Positions 1-8,322 are shown, numbered from the stretch's first letter. The stretch: DNA of 64,000 nt from Collinsella sp. (GCA_019419555.1 DXZR01000001.1:50260-114259), one strand, 5' to 3'. The notes: generated by a model not told the origin, from the letters alone. Program-made: numbers and translations.

Positions 1-2
1 AG

Positions 3-401
3 GGCATCGAGCGCCTGAACTACTTCGCCATGGCTCTGCTCGGCCTGATCTTCGCTGTCGTCGTCACCCTGTTCTTCATCGCTGGCGCTACCATCGGTCA
101 GACCATCGCTTCTGCCATCCCGACTTGGCTGCAGACCGGTCTCTCCGCTGCAGGCGGCATGATGCGCTTCGTCGGCTTCGCCGTCCTGCTCAAGGTTATG
201 ATGAACCGCGATATGTGGGGCTTCTTCCTCATGGGCTTTGGCCTCGCGCTCATCACCGTTGCCAACGATTCGCTGGCAACCCCTGCTCTGCTCATCCTCG
301 CTCTCATCGGCTTCGGCATCGCTTTCTGGGACTTCCAGCAGCAGACCGAGCTGAAGGGTGCAGCTGTTTCTGACGGAGGTGACTTCGAAGATGGCATCTA
401 A
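3..401 (+). CDS. PTS mannose/fructose/sorbose-family EIIC (5'-truncated by the window edge)
   Basis: Membrane channel subunit of a mannose-class phosphotransferase system. The reading frame is open to the window edge (translation before the first internal Met reads GIERLNYFA), so only the C-terminal ~130 residues are seen. They contain three hydrophobic segments and a short polar tail (QQQTELKGAAVSDGG). The stop overlaps the EIID start by 11 bp, the usual IIC-IID arrangement. With the downstream agaS and deacetylase genes, the likely substrate is GalNAc or a related amino sugar; this is inferred from context. Confidence 0.9.
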   Translation, partial: GIERLNYFAMALLGLIFAVVVTLFFIAGATIGQTIASAIPTWLQTGLSAAGGMMRFVGFAVLLKVMMNRDMWGFFLMGFGLALITVANDSLATPALLILALIGFGIAFWDFQQQTELKGAAVSDGGDFEDGI

Positions 402-1473
402 TGAGTATGTGATCCCGGAGCACTACGAGGATCTCACTCCTGCTCCGCAGCTCGACCAGAAGACCCTCAACAAGATGGCTTGGCGCTCCTGCTTCCTGCA
501 GGCATCGTTCAACTACGAGCGCATGCAGGCCGCTGGCTGGCTTTACTCCATCATCCCCGGTCTGGAGAAGATCCACACCAACAAGAACGACCTCGCGGCT
601 TCCATGAGCCACAACCTGGAGTTCTTCAACACCCACCCGTTCCTCGTCACCTTTGTTATGGGCATCGTGCTTTCGCTCGAGCAGAACAAGGTTGACATCC
701 CCACGATCCGCGCCGTCCGCGTCGCCGCAATGGGCCCGCTCGGTGGTATCGGTGACGCCCTGTTCTGGCTGACGCTCGTGCCTATCACGGCCGGCATCAC
801 CTCCAACATGGCCATCAACGGCAACGCCGCTGCACCGATCATCTTCCTGGTGATCTTCAACGTCGTCCAGTTCGCTCTGCGCTTCTGGCTCATGAACTGG
901 TCCTACAAGCTTGGCACCAGCGCTATTGACGCTCTGACCGCCAACATGCAGGCCTTCACGCGTGCCGCTTCCATCATGGGCGTCTTCGTCGTCGGTTGCC
1001 TGGTCGTCACCATGGGTGGCACCCAGATCAACCTCCAGATCCCCAACGGCACCACCCGTGGCCTCTCCGCTACTACCGTGATCGTCTCCGAGAAGGAGGC
1101 CGAGAACTTCACCGGTATGGAGGGTATCGATACCGAGACCGCTGAGGCCGGTACCATCGCCATGACCGATGAGGACGGCAACGCCCTCACCGCTTCCGAT
1201 GCCGACGGCAACGCTGTCGAGTGCGGCGTCACCGATCTGGGCAACGGCATGGAGTCCGTTACCTACGGCACCGTTACCGAGGATCCGGTCAACTTCTCTG
1301 TTGCCGACACCCTCAACACCATCGTCCCGAAGCTCGTCCCGCTTATGCTTACGCTGCTGCTTTACTACATGTTCGCTAAGCACAGCTGGACCCCGACCAA
1401 GGGCATTCTCCTGCTCTTCGTCCTTGGCATCCTGGGCGCTGGCCCGCTTGGTCTCTGGCCGAGCATCTGGTAA
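391..1473 (+). CDS. PTS mannose-family EIID (AgaD/ManZ-like)
   Basis: Second membrane subunit of the mannose-class permease, 360 aa. The start is the ATG after GGAGGT (375-380). The family core is clear: 'KMAWRSCFLQASFNYERMQAAGW' is split here as KMAWRSCFLQASFNYERMQ and the rest; then GPLGGIGDALFWLTLVPI; then a C-terminal hydrophobic pair ending GAGPLGLWPSIW. Unusually, about 80 polar, acidic residues (roughly 230-300, rich in E, D, T and G) lie before the last membrane segments, where EIID proteins normally have a short loop, so it is longer than the usual ~280-300 aa. The insertion keeps the frame and looks like an extracytoplasmic loop. Confidence 0.92.
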   Translation: MASNEYVIPEHYEDLTPAPQLDQKTLNKMAWRSCFLQASFNYERMQAAGWLYSIIPGLEKIHTNKNDLAASMSHNLEFFNTHPFLVTFVMGIVLSLEQNKVDIPTIRAVRVAAMGPLGGIGDALFWLTLVPITAGITSNMAINGNAAAPIIFLVIFNVVQFALRFWLMNWSYKLGTSAIDALTANMQAFTRAASIMGVFVVGCLVVTMGGTQINLQIPNGTTRGLSATTVIVSEKEAENFTGMEGIDTETAEAGTIAMTDEDGNALTASDADGNAVECGVTDLGNGMESVTYGTVTEDPVNFSVADTLNTIVPKLVPLMLTLLLYYMFAKHSWTPTKGILLLFVLGILGAGPLGLWPSIW

Positions 1474-1539
1474 GGCTCTAGCTTGAGGGGTGTGTCCCTA
1501 CGCGGCTCACACCCCGACCCCTTAAGCCATGTGTATGTT

Positions 1540-1577
1540 AAAAGCCGCGTGCTCGAAAGAGCGCGCGGCTTTTGTTT
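1540..1577 (+). terminator. Rho-independent terminator after the PTS genes
   Basis: GC-rich hairpin AAAGCCGCG(TGCTCGAAAGAGCG)CGCGGCTTT followed by TTGTTTTCTT. It ends the EIIC-EIID transcript before the regulator gene. Confidence 0.85.
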
Positions 1578-1658
1578 TCTTGTTGATTCGGGTGTGGCAG
1601 ACAGATAATGCTAAACACCCTAGGTAGTTAGCCGAATTCGAGCAAAAGGGAGGATAGG

Positions 1659-2390
1659 ATGGCGATCGGAGCGCGTAAGCAACCGCTGTACGATCAGCTG
1701 GTCGATATTCTGACCGAAAAGATTGACCATGAATATCGCGCCGGTGACATGATTCCTTCCGAGCGCGAACTTTCGGAGCGCTATGGTCTCTCGCGCACTA
1801 CGGTACGCCTGGCTCTGCAGGAACTGGAGCGTTTAGGACTGGTGGTTCGGCAGCACGGTCGCGGTACCTTTGTGACCGACCGTTCGGCAAAAGCAACCAA
1901 TCTTATGCAGTCCTACAGCTTTACCGAGCAGATGCGCGCGATGGGTCGAGAACCCGAGACCACGATTCTCGAGTTTTGCGAGATGGAGGCCGATAAGAAT
2001 CTGGCCGAGCATATGGGATTGCGCATCGGTGATCGCATTTTTAAGCTCAAGCGCCTTCGTTCTGCCGACAACATGCCCATGATGGTCGAACGCAGCTATC
2101 TACCGGTTCGTCAATTTCTGTCCCTAAAGCGACCGCTGCTGGAGCGTAAGCCGCTTTACGATGTGATTGAGCAGGACTTTCAGCAAAAGATTCGCGTGGC
2201 CGAAGAGGAGTTCTATGCGAGCATAGCCCGTCCCACCGATGCCCACCTTTTGGGAATTGTCGAGGGCTCGCCTGTGCTCGATTTGGTCAGGACTACGTAT
2301 AACGAGTCAAACGAGGTAGTGGAGTACACACTCTCGGTTGCTCGTGCCGATCAGTTTAAATACAAGGTTTACCACCAGCGCAGTAACTAG
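1659..2390 (+). CDS. GntR-family transcriptional regulator with UTRA effector domain
   Basis: Sugar-phosphate-responsive regulator, 243 aa. Residues ~8-75 form the winged HTH (PSERELSERYGLSRTTVRLAL, then GLVVRQHGRGTFV). Residues ~95-235 form the UTRA domain (KLKRLRSADNMPMMVERSYLP, ending with Y-T-L-S-V-A-R-A-D). It lies between the PTS genes and agaS, so control of amino-sugar uptake and breakdown is likely, as for AgaR/NagR-type regulators. GCTAA-N13-TTAGC at 1610-1632, just upstream, could be an autoregulatory site (weak). The start is supported by GGGAGGATAGG just before the ATG. Confidence 0.92.
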   Translation: MAIGARKQPLYDQLVDILTEKIDHEYRAGDMIPSERELSERYGLSRTTVRLALQELERLGLVVRQHGRGTFVTDRSAKATNLMQSYSFTEQMRAMGREPETTILEFCEMEADKNLAEHMGLRIGDRIFKLKRLRSADNMPMMVERSYLPVRQFLSLKRPLLERKPLYDVIEQDFQQKIRVAEEEFYASIARPTDAHLLGIVEGSPVLDLVRTTYNESNEVVEYTLSVARADQFKYKVYHQRSN

Positions 2391-2430
2391 TGCTCGCATC
2401 GTTTCCATATGGTGATTCTTTGCATTTAAC

Positions 2431-2465
2431 TGGTTACTACCAGATAACCAACCGAAGTGTATAAT
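2431..2465 (+). promoter_or_regulatory. GntR-type operator overlapping the agaS promoter
   Basis: TGGTTACTACCAGATAACCA (2431-2450) is an imperfect palindrome (TGGTTA/TAACCA). Its TGGT...ACCA character is typical of GntR/UTRA operators. A consensus -10 TATAAT follows at 2460-2465, so bound repressor would cover the -35 region. The regulator gene ends 40 bp upstream. Confidence 0.65.
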
Positions 2466-2504
2466 TGCACGTCAGAGGATTACTTCTAGAGAGAGGTATT
2501 AGAA

Positions 2505-3671
2505 ATGTTCGAGAAGAGTGTCGAGGAGCTCACCGAGCTCGGCGCCCAGATCACCACGGCCGAGATTGCTCAGCAGCCCGAGCTTTGGCGTGATACGCTC
2601 AACATCTATCGCGAGAACAAGGAGGCCATCGAGGCCTTCCTGGCCGAGGCTCGCGCTATGGGCGAGGGTCGTCTGTCCGTTGTCTTCACCGGTGCCGGTA
2701 CGTCCGACTACGTTGGCGATACCTGCGCCCCGTACCTGCGTCACGCTGGCAACACTGATCTCTACGACTTTAAGCCCATCGCCACGACCGACATCGTGAG
2801 CGCCCCGCGCGACTTCCTGCGCGCCGAGGATCCCACGCTCGTGGTTTCCTTTGCCCGCTCTGGCAACAGCCCCGAGAGCCTTGCCGCCGTTGCCGTTGCC
2901 AAGGAGCTCGTCCACAACGTCAAGTTCCTCAACATCACCTGCGCTCCCGAGGGCAAGCTTGCCGTCGAGTCTGCCGATGATCCCAATGCGCTGACGCTGC
3001 TCATTCCGCGCGCCAACGACAAGGGCTTCGCCATGACCGGTTCTTATTCCTGCATGACCCTGCTCTCCACCCTTATTTTCGACACTGCCTCTGACGAGCA
3101 GAAGGCCGAGTGGGTCGAGACGATTGCCAAGATGGGCGAGGAGGTCATCTCCCGTGAGCCCGAGATCGCCGATTACCTGGCTGGCGACTTTAACCGCGTG
3201 ACCTACTTGGGTTCTGGCTCCTTCGGTGGCCTTGCCCAGGAGAGCCAGCTCAAGATTCTTGAGCTCGCTCACGGTCTGGTCGCTACTTCCTACGACACCT
3301 CCATGGGCTATCGTCACGGACCTAAGTCCTTCGTCGACGATAAGACGCTCGTCTTCGTGTTCGTCAACAACGACGCCTACACCCGTCAGTACGACATCGA
3401 CATCCTTAACGAGATCGGTGGCGACGATATTGCACAGCACACCGTCGCCGTTCAGCAGGAAGGTGCCACCGTCTATGAGGGTGAGTCCTTCACCTTTAAG
3501 TGCTACGAGGCGCTTCCCGAGGGCTACCTTGCTCTGCCGTTCGTGATGTTCGCCCAGGCTATCAGCCTGCTCAACTCCGTGCGCGTGGGCAACACGCCCG
3601 ATACGCCGAGCCCCACCGGCACGGTTAACCGCGTGGTCAAGGGCGTGACGATTCACCCCTTCACCGCTTAA
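2505..3671 (+). CDS. agaS: AgaS-family SIS sugar isomerase/deaminase
   Basis: 388 aa, cytosolic, with two SIS domains. The phosphosugar-binding motifs are visible: VVFTGAGTSDYVGD (~residues 58-72) and VVSFARSGNSPESLAAV (~108-125), then TYLGSGSFGGLAQESQLKILEL and MGYRHGPKSFVDD in the second half. AgaS proteins convert galactosamine-6-P to tagatose-6-P with release of ammonia. A strong RBS (GAGAGAGG) precedes the ATG. It sits between its probable GntR regulator and the deacetylase, and its product would be the substrate of LacC encoded downstream. Confidence 0.92.
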   Translation: MFEKSVEELTELGAQITTAEIAQQPELWRDTLNIYRENKEAIEAFLAEARAMGEGRLSVVFTGAGTSDYVGDTCAPYLRHAGNTDLYDFKPIATTDIVSAPRDFLRAEDPTLVVSFARSGNSPESLAAVAVAKELVHNVKFLNITCAPEGKLAVESADDPNALTLLIPRANDKGFAMTGSYSCMTLLSTLIFDTASDEQKAEWVETIAKMGEEVISREPEIADYLAGDFNRVTYLGSGSFGGLAQESQLKILELAHGLVATSYDTSMGYRHGPKSFVDDKTLVFVFVNNDAYTRQYDIDILNEIGGDDIAQHTVAVQQEGATVYEGESFTFKCYEALPEGYLALPFVMFAQAISLLNSVRVGNTPDTPSPTGTVNRVVKGVTIHPFTA

Positions 3672-3687
3672 TCGCGTCCCCCTGTAA

Positions 3688-3730
3688 GGGCGCCCGTCCG
3701 CTCATAACGGCGGGCGGGCGCTTTTTGTTT
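3688..3730 (+). terminator. Rho-independent terminator after agaS
   Basis: GCGCCCGTCCGC-TCATAACG-GCGGGCGGGCGC hairpin followed by TTTTTGTTTT. The deacetylase gene after it would be transcribed by read-through or from its own promoter. Confidence 0.85.
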
Positions 3731-3788
3731 TACGTGAGCTGGGTATAAGCATCACCACAGTCAACTGCTTTAGAAGCAAGGAGTGCAT

Positions 3789-4958
3789 ATGAGCACGTAC
3801 GCAATTAAGGCTGACAAGTTCTTCTTGCCGGCAGGCCCGCAACTGGGCGGCTATCTTATGGTCGAGGATGGCGTCTTTGGCGCCTGGCAGGCCGACGAGC
3901 CCTCTTGCGAGATTAAGGACTACACGGGATCGTGGATCGCACCGGGTATGGTCGATACTCACATCCATGGCTTCTACAACCACTCAACTACCGATAACGA
4001 TCCCGAGGGCATCGATATCAGCTCGACCGAGCTCGCCCGTCGCGGCACCACCAGCTGGCTGCCCACGACGTTCACCGATGGCGTCGAGCAGATCAAGGAC
4101 GCCTGCGCCGCCATCGCTCAGGCGGACGAGGGCCGCGGCCCCGACTTCTGCGGTGCTCGCATTCAGGGCATCTACCTGGAGGGCCCCTTCTTTACCATGA
4201 AGCACGTGGGCGCGCAGAACCCCGCTTACCTGATCGATCCCTCCGAGGAGGTCTTCGATCAGTGGCAGGAGGCTGCGGGTGGTCGCATCGTCAAGAGCGC
4301 CATGGCGGCCGAGCGCGACGGTGCCGCTGCTTATGCGGCTGCTCTGAATGCCAAGGGTGTGGTGACCAGCATCGGTCACTCCGACGCCACCTACGATGAG
4401 TGCATCGCCGCCATTAACGCCGGTGCCAGCTGCTTTACGCATACCTATAACGGTCAGCGCGGGCTGCATCACCGTGAGCCCGGTGTCGTGGGTGCTGCCA
4501 TGTCCACGCCCGAGACCTACGCCGAGATCATCTGTGACGGCAAGCACGTAAACCCTGCCGCCATCAAGGCACTGCTGCAGGCAAAGGGCTGGCAGCACAC
4601 GGTGCTCATCACCGACTGCCTGGGCTGCGGCGGCATGCCCGAGGGCAGCTACACCAGTGGTGGCATGGACGTCATCATGAAGGACAACCTGTGCTGGCTC
4701 GCCGACGGCAAAAGCATTGCCGGCTCGGTGCTCACGCTTGCCCAGGGCGTCAAGAACATTGTCGATTGGGGCATCGCCAGCGCTGATATCGCCATTCGCA
4801 TGGCAACCGAGGTGCCGGCTCGCTCTGCGCACATCGAGGATAAGTGCGGCAGCATCATGCCGGGTCGCGACGCCGACTTTGTCGTGTTCGACCATGAGCT
4901 CACCCTCGTCGAGACGTATGTTGGCGGCCAGAGCGTCGGCAACGCCTTTACCGATTAA
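3789..4958 (+). CDS. N-acetylhexosamine-6-phosphate deacetylase (NagA/AgaA family)
   Basis: 389 aa amidohydrolase that removes acetate from GlcNAc-6-P or GalNAc-6-P. Metal and catalytic motifs: VDTHIHGF (H-x-H), IYLEGPFF (Glu ligand), SIGHSDATYDE and CFTHTYNGQRGLHHREPG (His ligands), ICDGKHVNP, and LITDCLGCGGMPEG with the catalytic Asp. I chose the ATG with AAGGAG five bases upstream; a GTG two codons earlier lies inside that RBS. Its place after agaS favours the GalNAc-6-P substrate (AgaA), but sequence alone does not separate NagA from AgaA. Confidence 0.9.
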   Translation: MSTYAIKADKFFLPAGPQLGGYLMVEDGVFGAWQADEPSCEIKDYTGSWIAPGMVDTHIHGFYNHSTTDNDPEGIDISSTELARRGTTSWLPTTFTDGVEQIKDACAAIAQADEGRGPDFCGARIQGIYLEGPFFTMKHVGAQNPAYLIDPSEEVFDQWQEAAGGRIVKSAMAAERDGAAAYAAALNAKGVVTSIGHSDATYDECIAAINAGASCFTHTYNGQRGLHHREPGVVGAAMSTPETYAEIICDGKHVNPAAIKALLQAKGWQHTVLITDCLGCGGMPEGSYTSGGMDVIMKDNLCWLADGKSIAGSVLTLAQGVKNIVDWGIASADIAIRMATEVPARSAHIEDKCGSIMPGRDADFVVFDHELTLVETYVGGQSVGNAFTD

Positions 4959-4968
4959 CGATAGAAAA

Positions 4969-5003
4969 AGACGGCGGGCCCGAATCTGCTCGGACCCGCC
5001 GTA
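4969..5003 (-). terminator. Terminator of the flavodoxin gene
   Basis: On the minus strand the hairpin ACGGCGGGTCCG...CGGGCCCGCCGT is followed by CTTTTTCT. It lies between convergent genes and may also weakly stop the plus-strand deacetylase transcript. Confidence 0.75.
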
Positions 5004-5033
5004 TGGGTTAAACGCTCAAAAGCACCTTAACAG

Positions 5034-5618
5034 TTACAGCTTGTTAACGATCTTCTTTGCCGTGCGCTTGACGCCGGCCACAAGACCCCCCGCGGGATGC
5101 TCCTTTTCGTATGCTAGACGCTTCTCGCGCTTGGCGTACTCTTCGACGATGATGTCGCCATACTCGTCTTCGATCTTGTCGAAGAAGTCGACGGCGCCCT
5201 TAATTTCCTCAGCAGTTGGGTGCCCCTTCTGGACGCCGCCGGCGAGCTTGAACGGCCCCCACGTATCAAAGCCGGGGCAGCCGTAGACACCCATAAAGAT
5301 GGCCTGTCTCATGCGGCAGATGCCATCGATATCCTTGCCGTACCACTTGTTTTTGCCACCGTAGGTCATAAGGCCAAACACCTTGTCCTGCGGCTGCAGT
5401 ACGTTCGTGAGCACGCGTGCCATGTCCTTGTCGATCTCGGAGTAATAGATGCCCGTGGCGACGCCGATCAGATGATATTCGTGCAGGTCGGGGTACTCGT
5501 TTTTACCGAGTGACCTCACGTCGAGGGTATCGATTTCGGGGTGCGCCTCGACGATGGCGTCCACGAGCTTTTTCGTATTGCCGTGGTGGCGTGAGGCATA
5601 AAGGATGATGGTTCGCAT
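5034..5618 (-). CDS. Flavodoxin-fold protein
   Basis: 194 aa. The N-terminus MRTIILYASRHHGNTKKLVD is the FMN phosphate-binding loop of flavodoxins (here S-R-H-H-G-N-T-K). FGLMTYGGKNKWYG matches the second FMN loop. An Arg/Lys-rich C-terminal tail (KREKRLAYEKEHPAGG...KRTAKKIVNKL) extends past the flavodoxin domain and may contact a membrane or nucleic acid. An AAAGG RBS precedes the ATG. The frame stays open on the minus strand for a kilobase upstream, but that part lies antisense to lacX and is not coding. Its electron-transfer partner is unknown. Confidence 0.88.
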   Translation of the reverse strand: MRTIILYASRHHGNTKKLVDAIVEAHPEIDTLDVRSLGKNEYPDLHEYHLIGVATGIYYSEIDKDMARVLTNVLQPQDKVFGLMTYGGKNKWYGKDIDGICRMRQAIFMGVYGCPGFDTWGPFKLAGGVQKGHPTAEEIKGAVDFFDKIEDEYGDIIVEEYAKREKRLAYEKEHPAGGLVAGVKRTAKKIVNKL

Positions 5619-5774
5619 AAGAAGGCCTTTCAGCTGTAATTGCATCAATGTCTGTATGGTACCCCGTTGCATGGCTGGGAAACCGGACGCATCGATGAAC
5701 GTGCGGGTTTGTCCTTTGGTCAGGGCCGAGACGGGTTCTTGCGAGCAAAAAGCAGTTGTTCGAAAGGATGGACA

Positions 5775-6656
5775 ATGGAATACGCTCTCTCCAACGATTC
5801 GATTTCTATCAAGGTCTCCACGGCCGGCGGCTCGTTTACCTCGATTGAGGCTGGAGGTCGCGAGTACTTGTGGCAGGGCGATCCCGCCGTGTGGTCCGGC
5901 CAGGCACCGATTTGCTTCCCGATTTGCGGAGGTTTGCGCGATAACAGCGCCATGACGTTTGCCGGACATCATGTGAAGCTCGCCCGCCACGGCTTTGCGC
6001 GCAAGCAGGAGTGGAAGCTGTTGAGCCAAAGCACAAACGAGCTGGCTATGTGCCTGGCATCCGAGGATAACGCCGCGCTGCTGAGCGATTATCCGTATCC
6101 GTTTAAACTTGTCGCCCGCTATACGCTCGAGGACGCCGGTGTGCGCGTCGCCTATGAGGCTACCAACGAGGGCACCGAGGACATGCCGTTCTTTATCGGT
6201 GGACATCCCGGCTTTAGGTGTCCGCTCGATGAGGGCGAGGCCTATACGGACTACGAGTTGCGTTTTGAGAAAGACGAGGCTGTGGAGCTCTGCACCGCCG
6301 TTCCCTCGACCGGATTGATTGACGTGACCAATCGCTCCAAGAACCCCATGGTGGGAAAGACACTGCCTCTGTCGCATGAGCTCTTCGATTTTGCGGAGAC
6401 CATCTTTGATGTGCTCGAGAGCCGTCAGGTCACGCTTTCCAAGAAGGGGGAGGACAAGGGCGTCCGCCTGAGCTTTGAGGGCTTCCCGTATCTCATTGTG
6501 TGGAGTAAGCCCGAGGGCGATTTTGTGGCGGTTGAGCCCTGGGGCGGCCTTTCGACCTGTTCCGATGAGGACGACGTACTTGAGCATAAGCGCGGCTGCC
6601 TTGTCGCTAAGCCCAAGGAGACCGTCGTTCGCTCGTTCACGATTGAGATTCTGTAG
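5775..6656 (+). CDS. lacX: LacX-like aldose 1-epimerase family protein (copy 1)
   Basis: 293 aa galactose-mutarotase-fold protein. Visible motifs are GGSFTSIEAGGREYLWQGDP (~residues 14-33), APICFPICGGLRDN, HGFARKQEW, FFIGGHPGFRCPLDEGE and VEPWGGLSTCSDEDD. LacX proteins sit next to tagatose-pathway genes in lactic acid bacteria and are thought to interconvert sugar or sugar-phosphate anomers. The gene lies directly before lacC, and a paralogue of identical length at 54023-54904 is also directly before a lacC. AAAGGA gives the RBS for this ATG; the frame is open further upstream but without a better start. Confidence 0.88.
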   Translation: MEYALSNDSISIKVSTAGGSFTSIEAGGREYLWQGDPAVWSGQAPICFPICGGLRDNSAMTFAGHHVKLARHGFARKQEWKLLSQSTNELAMCLASEDNAALLSDYPYPFKLVARYTLEDAGVRVAYEATNEGTEDMPFFIGGHPGFRCPLDEGEAYTDYELRFEKDEAVELCTAVPSTGLIDVTNRSKNPMVGKTLPLSHELFDFAETIFDVLESRQVTLSKKGEDKGVRLSFEGFPYLIVWSKPEGDFVAVEPWGGLSTCSDEDDVLEHKRGCLVAKPKETVVRSFTIEIL

Positions 6657-6715
6657 TCGCATGTAGCCAATTCGTTTTGCAAGGCATAAGGAGCCTGCGA
6701 GATAAGGAGCTAGAA

Positions 6716-7651
6716 ATGATCCTCACCGTTACGATGAACCCGTCCGTCGATACGCGCTATCAGCTCGATGAGCTCATTATCGACGACGTCAACCGCGTGA
6801 CGCCCGAAAAGACCGCCGGCGGTAAGGGCCTCAACGTGGCCCGCGTCCTGGGCCAGCTGGGCGACGATGTCGTGGCAACCGGCTTGCTTGGTGGTCATAT
6901 GGGCGCCTATATGGCCGAGCTCATGGATGCTAACGGCATTAAGAATGATTTTGTGCCCATCAAGGGCGAGACTCGCATTTGTCTCAACATCCTCCACGCC
7001 GGCAACCAGACCGAGCTGCTCGAGAGCGGCCCGACGATTGCCCCCGAGGAGCTCGATGCCTTTACCGCCAAGTTCGCCGAGCTTGCGAGCAAGGCCGATG
7101 TCGTTACCATCTCGGGTTCGCTGCCCCGCGGCGTCGAGGCGGACTACTACGCTAAGATCACGGGCATTGCAGAGAACGCCGGCGCCAAGGTGCTGCTCGA
7201 TACCTCGGGCGCCTCGCTCGAGGCTGCGCTCAAGTCCGAGGTCAAGCCTGAGCTGGTTAAGCCTAACCTGACCGAAATTAACGGCCTTCTGGGCACGAGC
7301 TTTACCACCGACGATGTGGACGAGCTCCGTTCCGCGCTCGCCTCTGACGCCCGCTTCTCCGATATCCCCTGGGTCGTCGTATCTATGGGCGCTGCCGGCT
7401 CCGTTGGTTTCCATAACGGCCGTGCGTTCCGCGCCAAGACCCCCGATATCCCCGCCGTTAACGCTACGGGCTCTGGCGATTCGACCATTGCCGGCTTCGC
7501 ACATGCGATTGCTGCCGGAGCCGACGACGAGACGGTGCTGCGTACCGCCAACACCTGCGGCAAACTCAATGCCATGGATCCCATGACTGGCCACTTGGTT
7601 ATGGATCGTTGGGACGAGGTTTACAACGGCGTTGTCGTGACCGAGCTGTAG
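6716..7651 (+). CDS. lacC: Tagatose-6-phosphate kinase, PfkB family (copy 1)
   Basis: 311 aa cytosolic kinase making tagatose-1,6-bisphosphate from tagatose-6-P and ATP. PfkB signatures: GGKGLNVARVLGQLG near residue 37 and NATGSGDSTIAGFAHA near the C-terminus, with the catalytic Asp in GSGD. The N-terminus MILTVTMNPSVDTRYQLD is typical of LacC/FruK. AAGGAGCT precedes the ATG. 1-Phosphofructokinase is the main alternative; the lacX, agaS, lacA and lacB context favours LacC. It is very similar along its length to the second copy at 54961-55896. Confidence 0.9.
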   Translation: MILTVTMNPSVDTRYQLDELIIDDVNRVTPEKTAGGKGLNVARVLGQLGDDVVATGLLGGHMGAYMAELMDANGIKNDFVPIKGETRICLNILHAGNQTELLESGPTIAPEELDAFTAKFAELASKADVVTISGSLPRGVEADYYAKITGIAENAGAKVLLDTSGASLEAALKSEVKPELVKPNLTEINGLLGTSFTTDDVDELRSALASDARFSDIPWVVVSMGAAGSVGFHNGRAFRAKTPDIPAVNATGSGDSTIAGFAHAIAAGADDETVLRTANTCGKLNAMDPMTGHLVMDRWDEVYNGVVVTEL

Positions 7652-7675
7652 GAGCTTGTGCTGCGGCCCCGGCAT

Positions 7676-7816
7676 CGGTTGCCAGCTCATGTCGACGACA
7701 AGTGCAGTAGCATTATGCCGGGGCGCGACGCCGACACTGTCGTGTTCAATCCCGACCTTACCCTGGTCGAGACGCATGTGGGTGGCAACAGCGTCGGTAA
7801 TGCGTTTGCCGAGTAG
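7676..7816 (+). pseudogene. C-terminal remnant of a NagA/AgaA-like deacetylase
   Basis: Between lacC and yhcH one frame reads VDDKCSSIMPGRDADTVVFN, then a segment ending LVETHVGGNSVGNAFAE and a stop. This matches the last ~42 residues of the intact deacetylase at 3789-4958 (EDKCGSIMPGRDADFVVFD...ETYVGGQSVGNAFTD). Similarity fades upstream of about 7676 and there is no start codon or RBS. It is the tail of a second, deleted deacetylase. Confidence 0.85.
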
Positions 7817-7848
7817 CCGCCAAAGAAACGATCCGAGAGGGGATTTAG

Positions 7849-8322
7849 ATGATTTACGGTGCATTGGGCGATATCGAGGAGTACCGTGGAATGCTCAAGG
7901 GCCTCGACGTGCTGATCGACTGGCTCGAGGAGAACGATCCGGCGAAGCTCGAGGTCGGCAGCCATCCGATTCTGGGCGACAAGGTCTTTGCGAACGTCAT
8001 GGCTCCCACGACGCGTCCCGAAGCCGAGGCTCACTATGAGACGCATCAGCGCTATCACGACCTGCAGATCGACGTCGAGGGTCGCGAGGCCTTTAAGGTT
8101 GCCACGGGCAGCCTGACGCTGGTTCAGGAGTTTGACGAGAAGGACGACTACGATCTGGTCGATTCCGACGCCTCGATCGCCGGCGATCTTGCTGACGACA
8201 AGTTTGCGCTGTTTGTTGCCGGCGAGCCTCACATGCCCACGCTCGAGTTCCCGGGCGATGGCGCGCAGCCGGTCAAGAAGATTTGCTTTAAGCTGCTTGC
8301 AGATGCTTACTGGGAGGAGTAG
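7849..8322 (+). CDS. YhcH/YjgK/YiaL (EbgC-like) family protein
   Basis: 157 aa cupin-fold protein. Family hallmarks: PEAEAHYETHQRYHDLQIDVEGRE (the H-x-R-Y-x-D-L-Q core, ~residues 62-85), DDKFALFVAGEPHMPTLEF, and the C-terminal VKKICFKLLADAYW. Members such as EbgC and NanQ act on sugar anomers, and the family is common in sialic-acid, amino-sugar and galactoside operons, which fits lacC upstream. The RBS is GAGAGGGG. It is the last gene before the tRNA-Thr insertion site. Confidence 0.88.
   Translation: MIYGALGDIEEYRGMLKGLDVLIDWLEENDPAKLEVGSHPILGDKVFANVMAPTTRPEAEAHYETHQRYHDLQIDVEGREAFKVATGSLTLVQEFDEKDDYDLVDSDASIAGDLADDKFALFVAGEPHMPTLEFPGDGAQPVKKICFKLLADAYWEE

Noticed and set aside
304..1383. 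Minus-strand frame of ~359 codons over EIID
   Set aside because: His/Asp/Gly-rich shadow of a high-GC coding frame; the plus strand encodes a clear EIID.
5619..6662. Long minus-strand frame extending the flavodoxin upstream to ~540 aa
   Set aside because: It is antisense to lacX, has no flavodoxin-family match before MRTIILYAS, and a good RBS and start exist at 5618.
7656..8039. Plus frame MCCGPGIGCQ... between lacC and yhcH
   Set aside because: Wrong frame relative to the deacetylase remnant and overlaps yhcH; no RBS.
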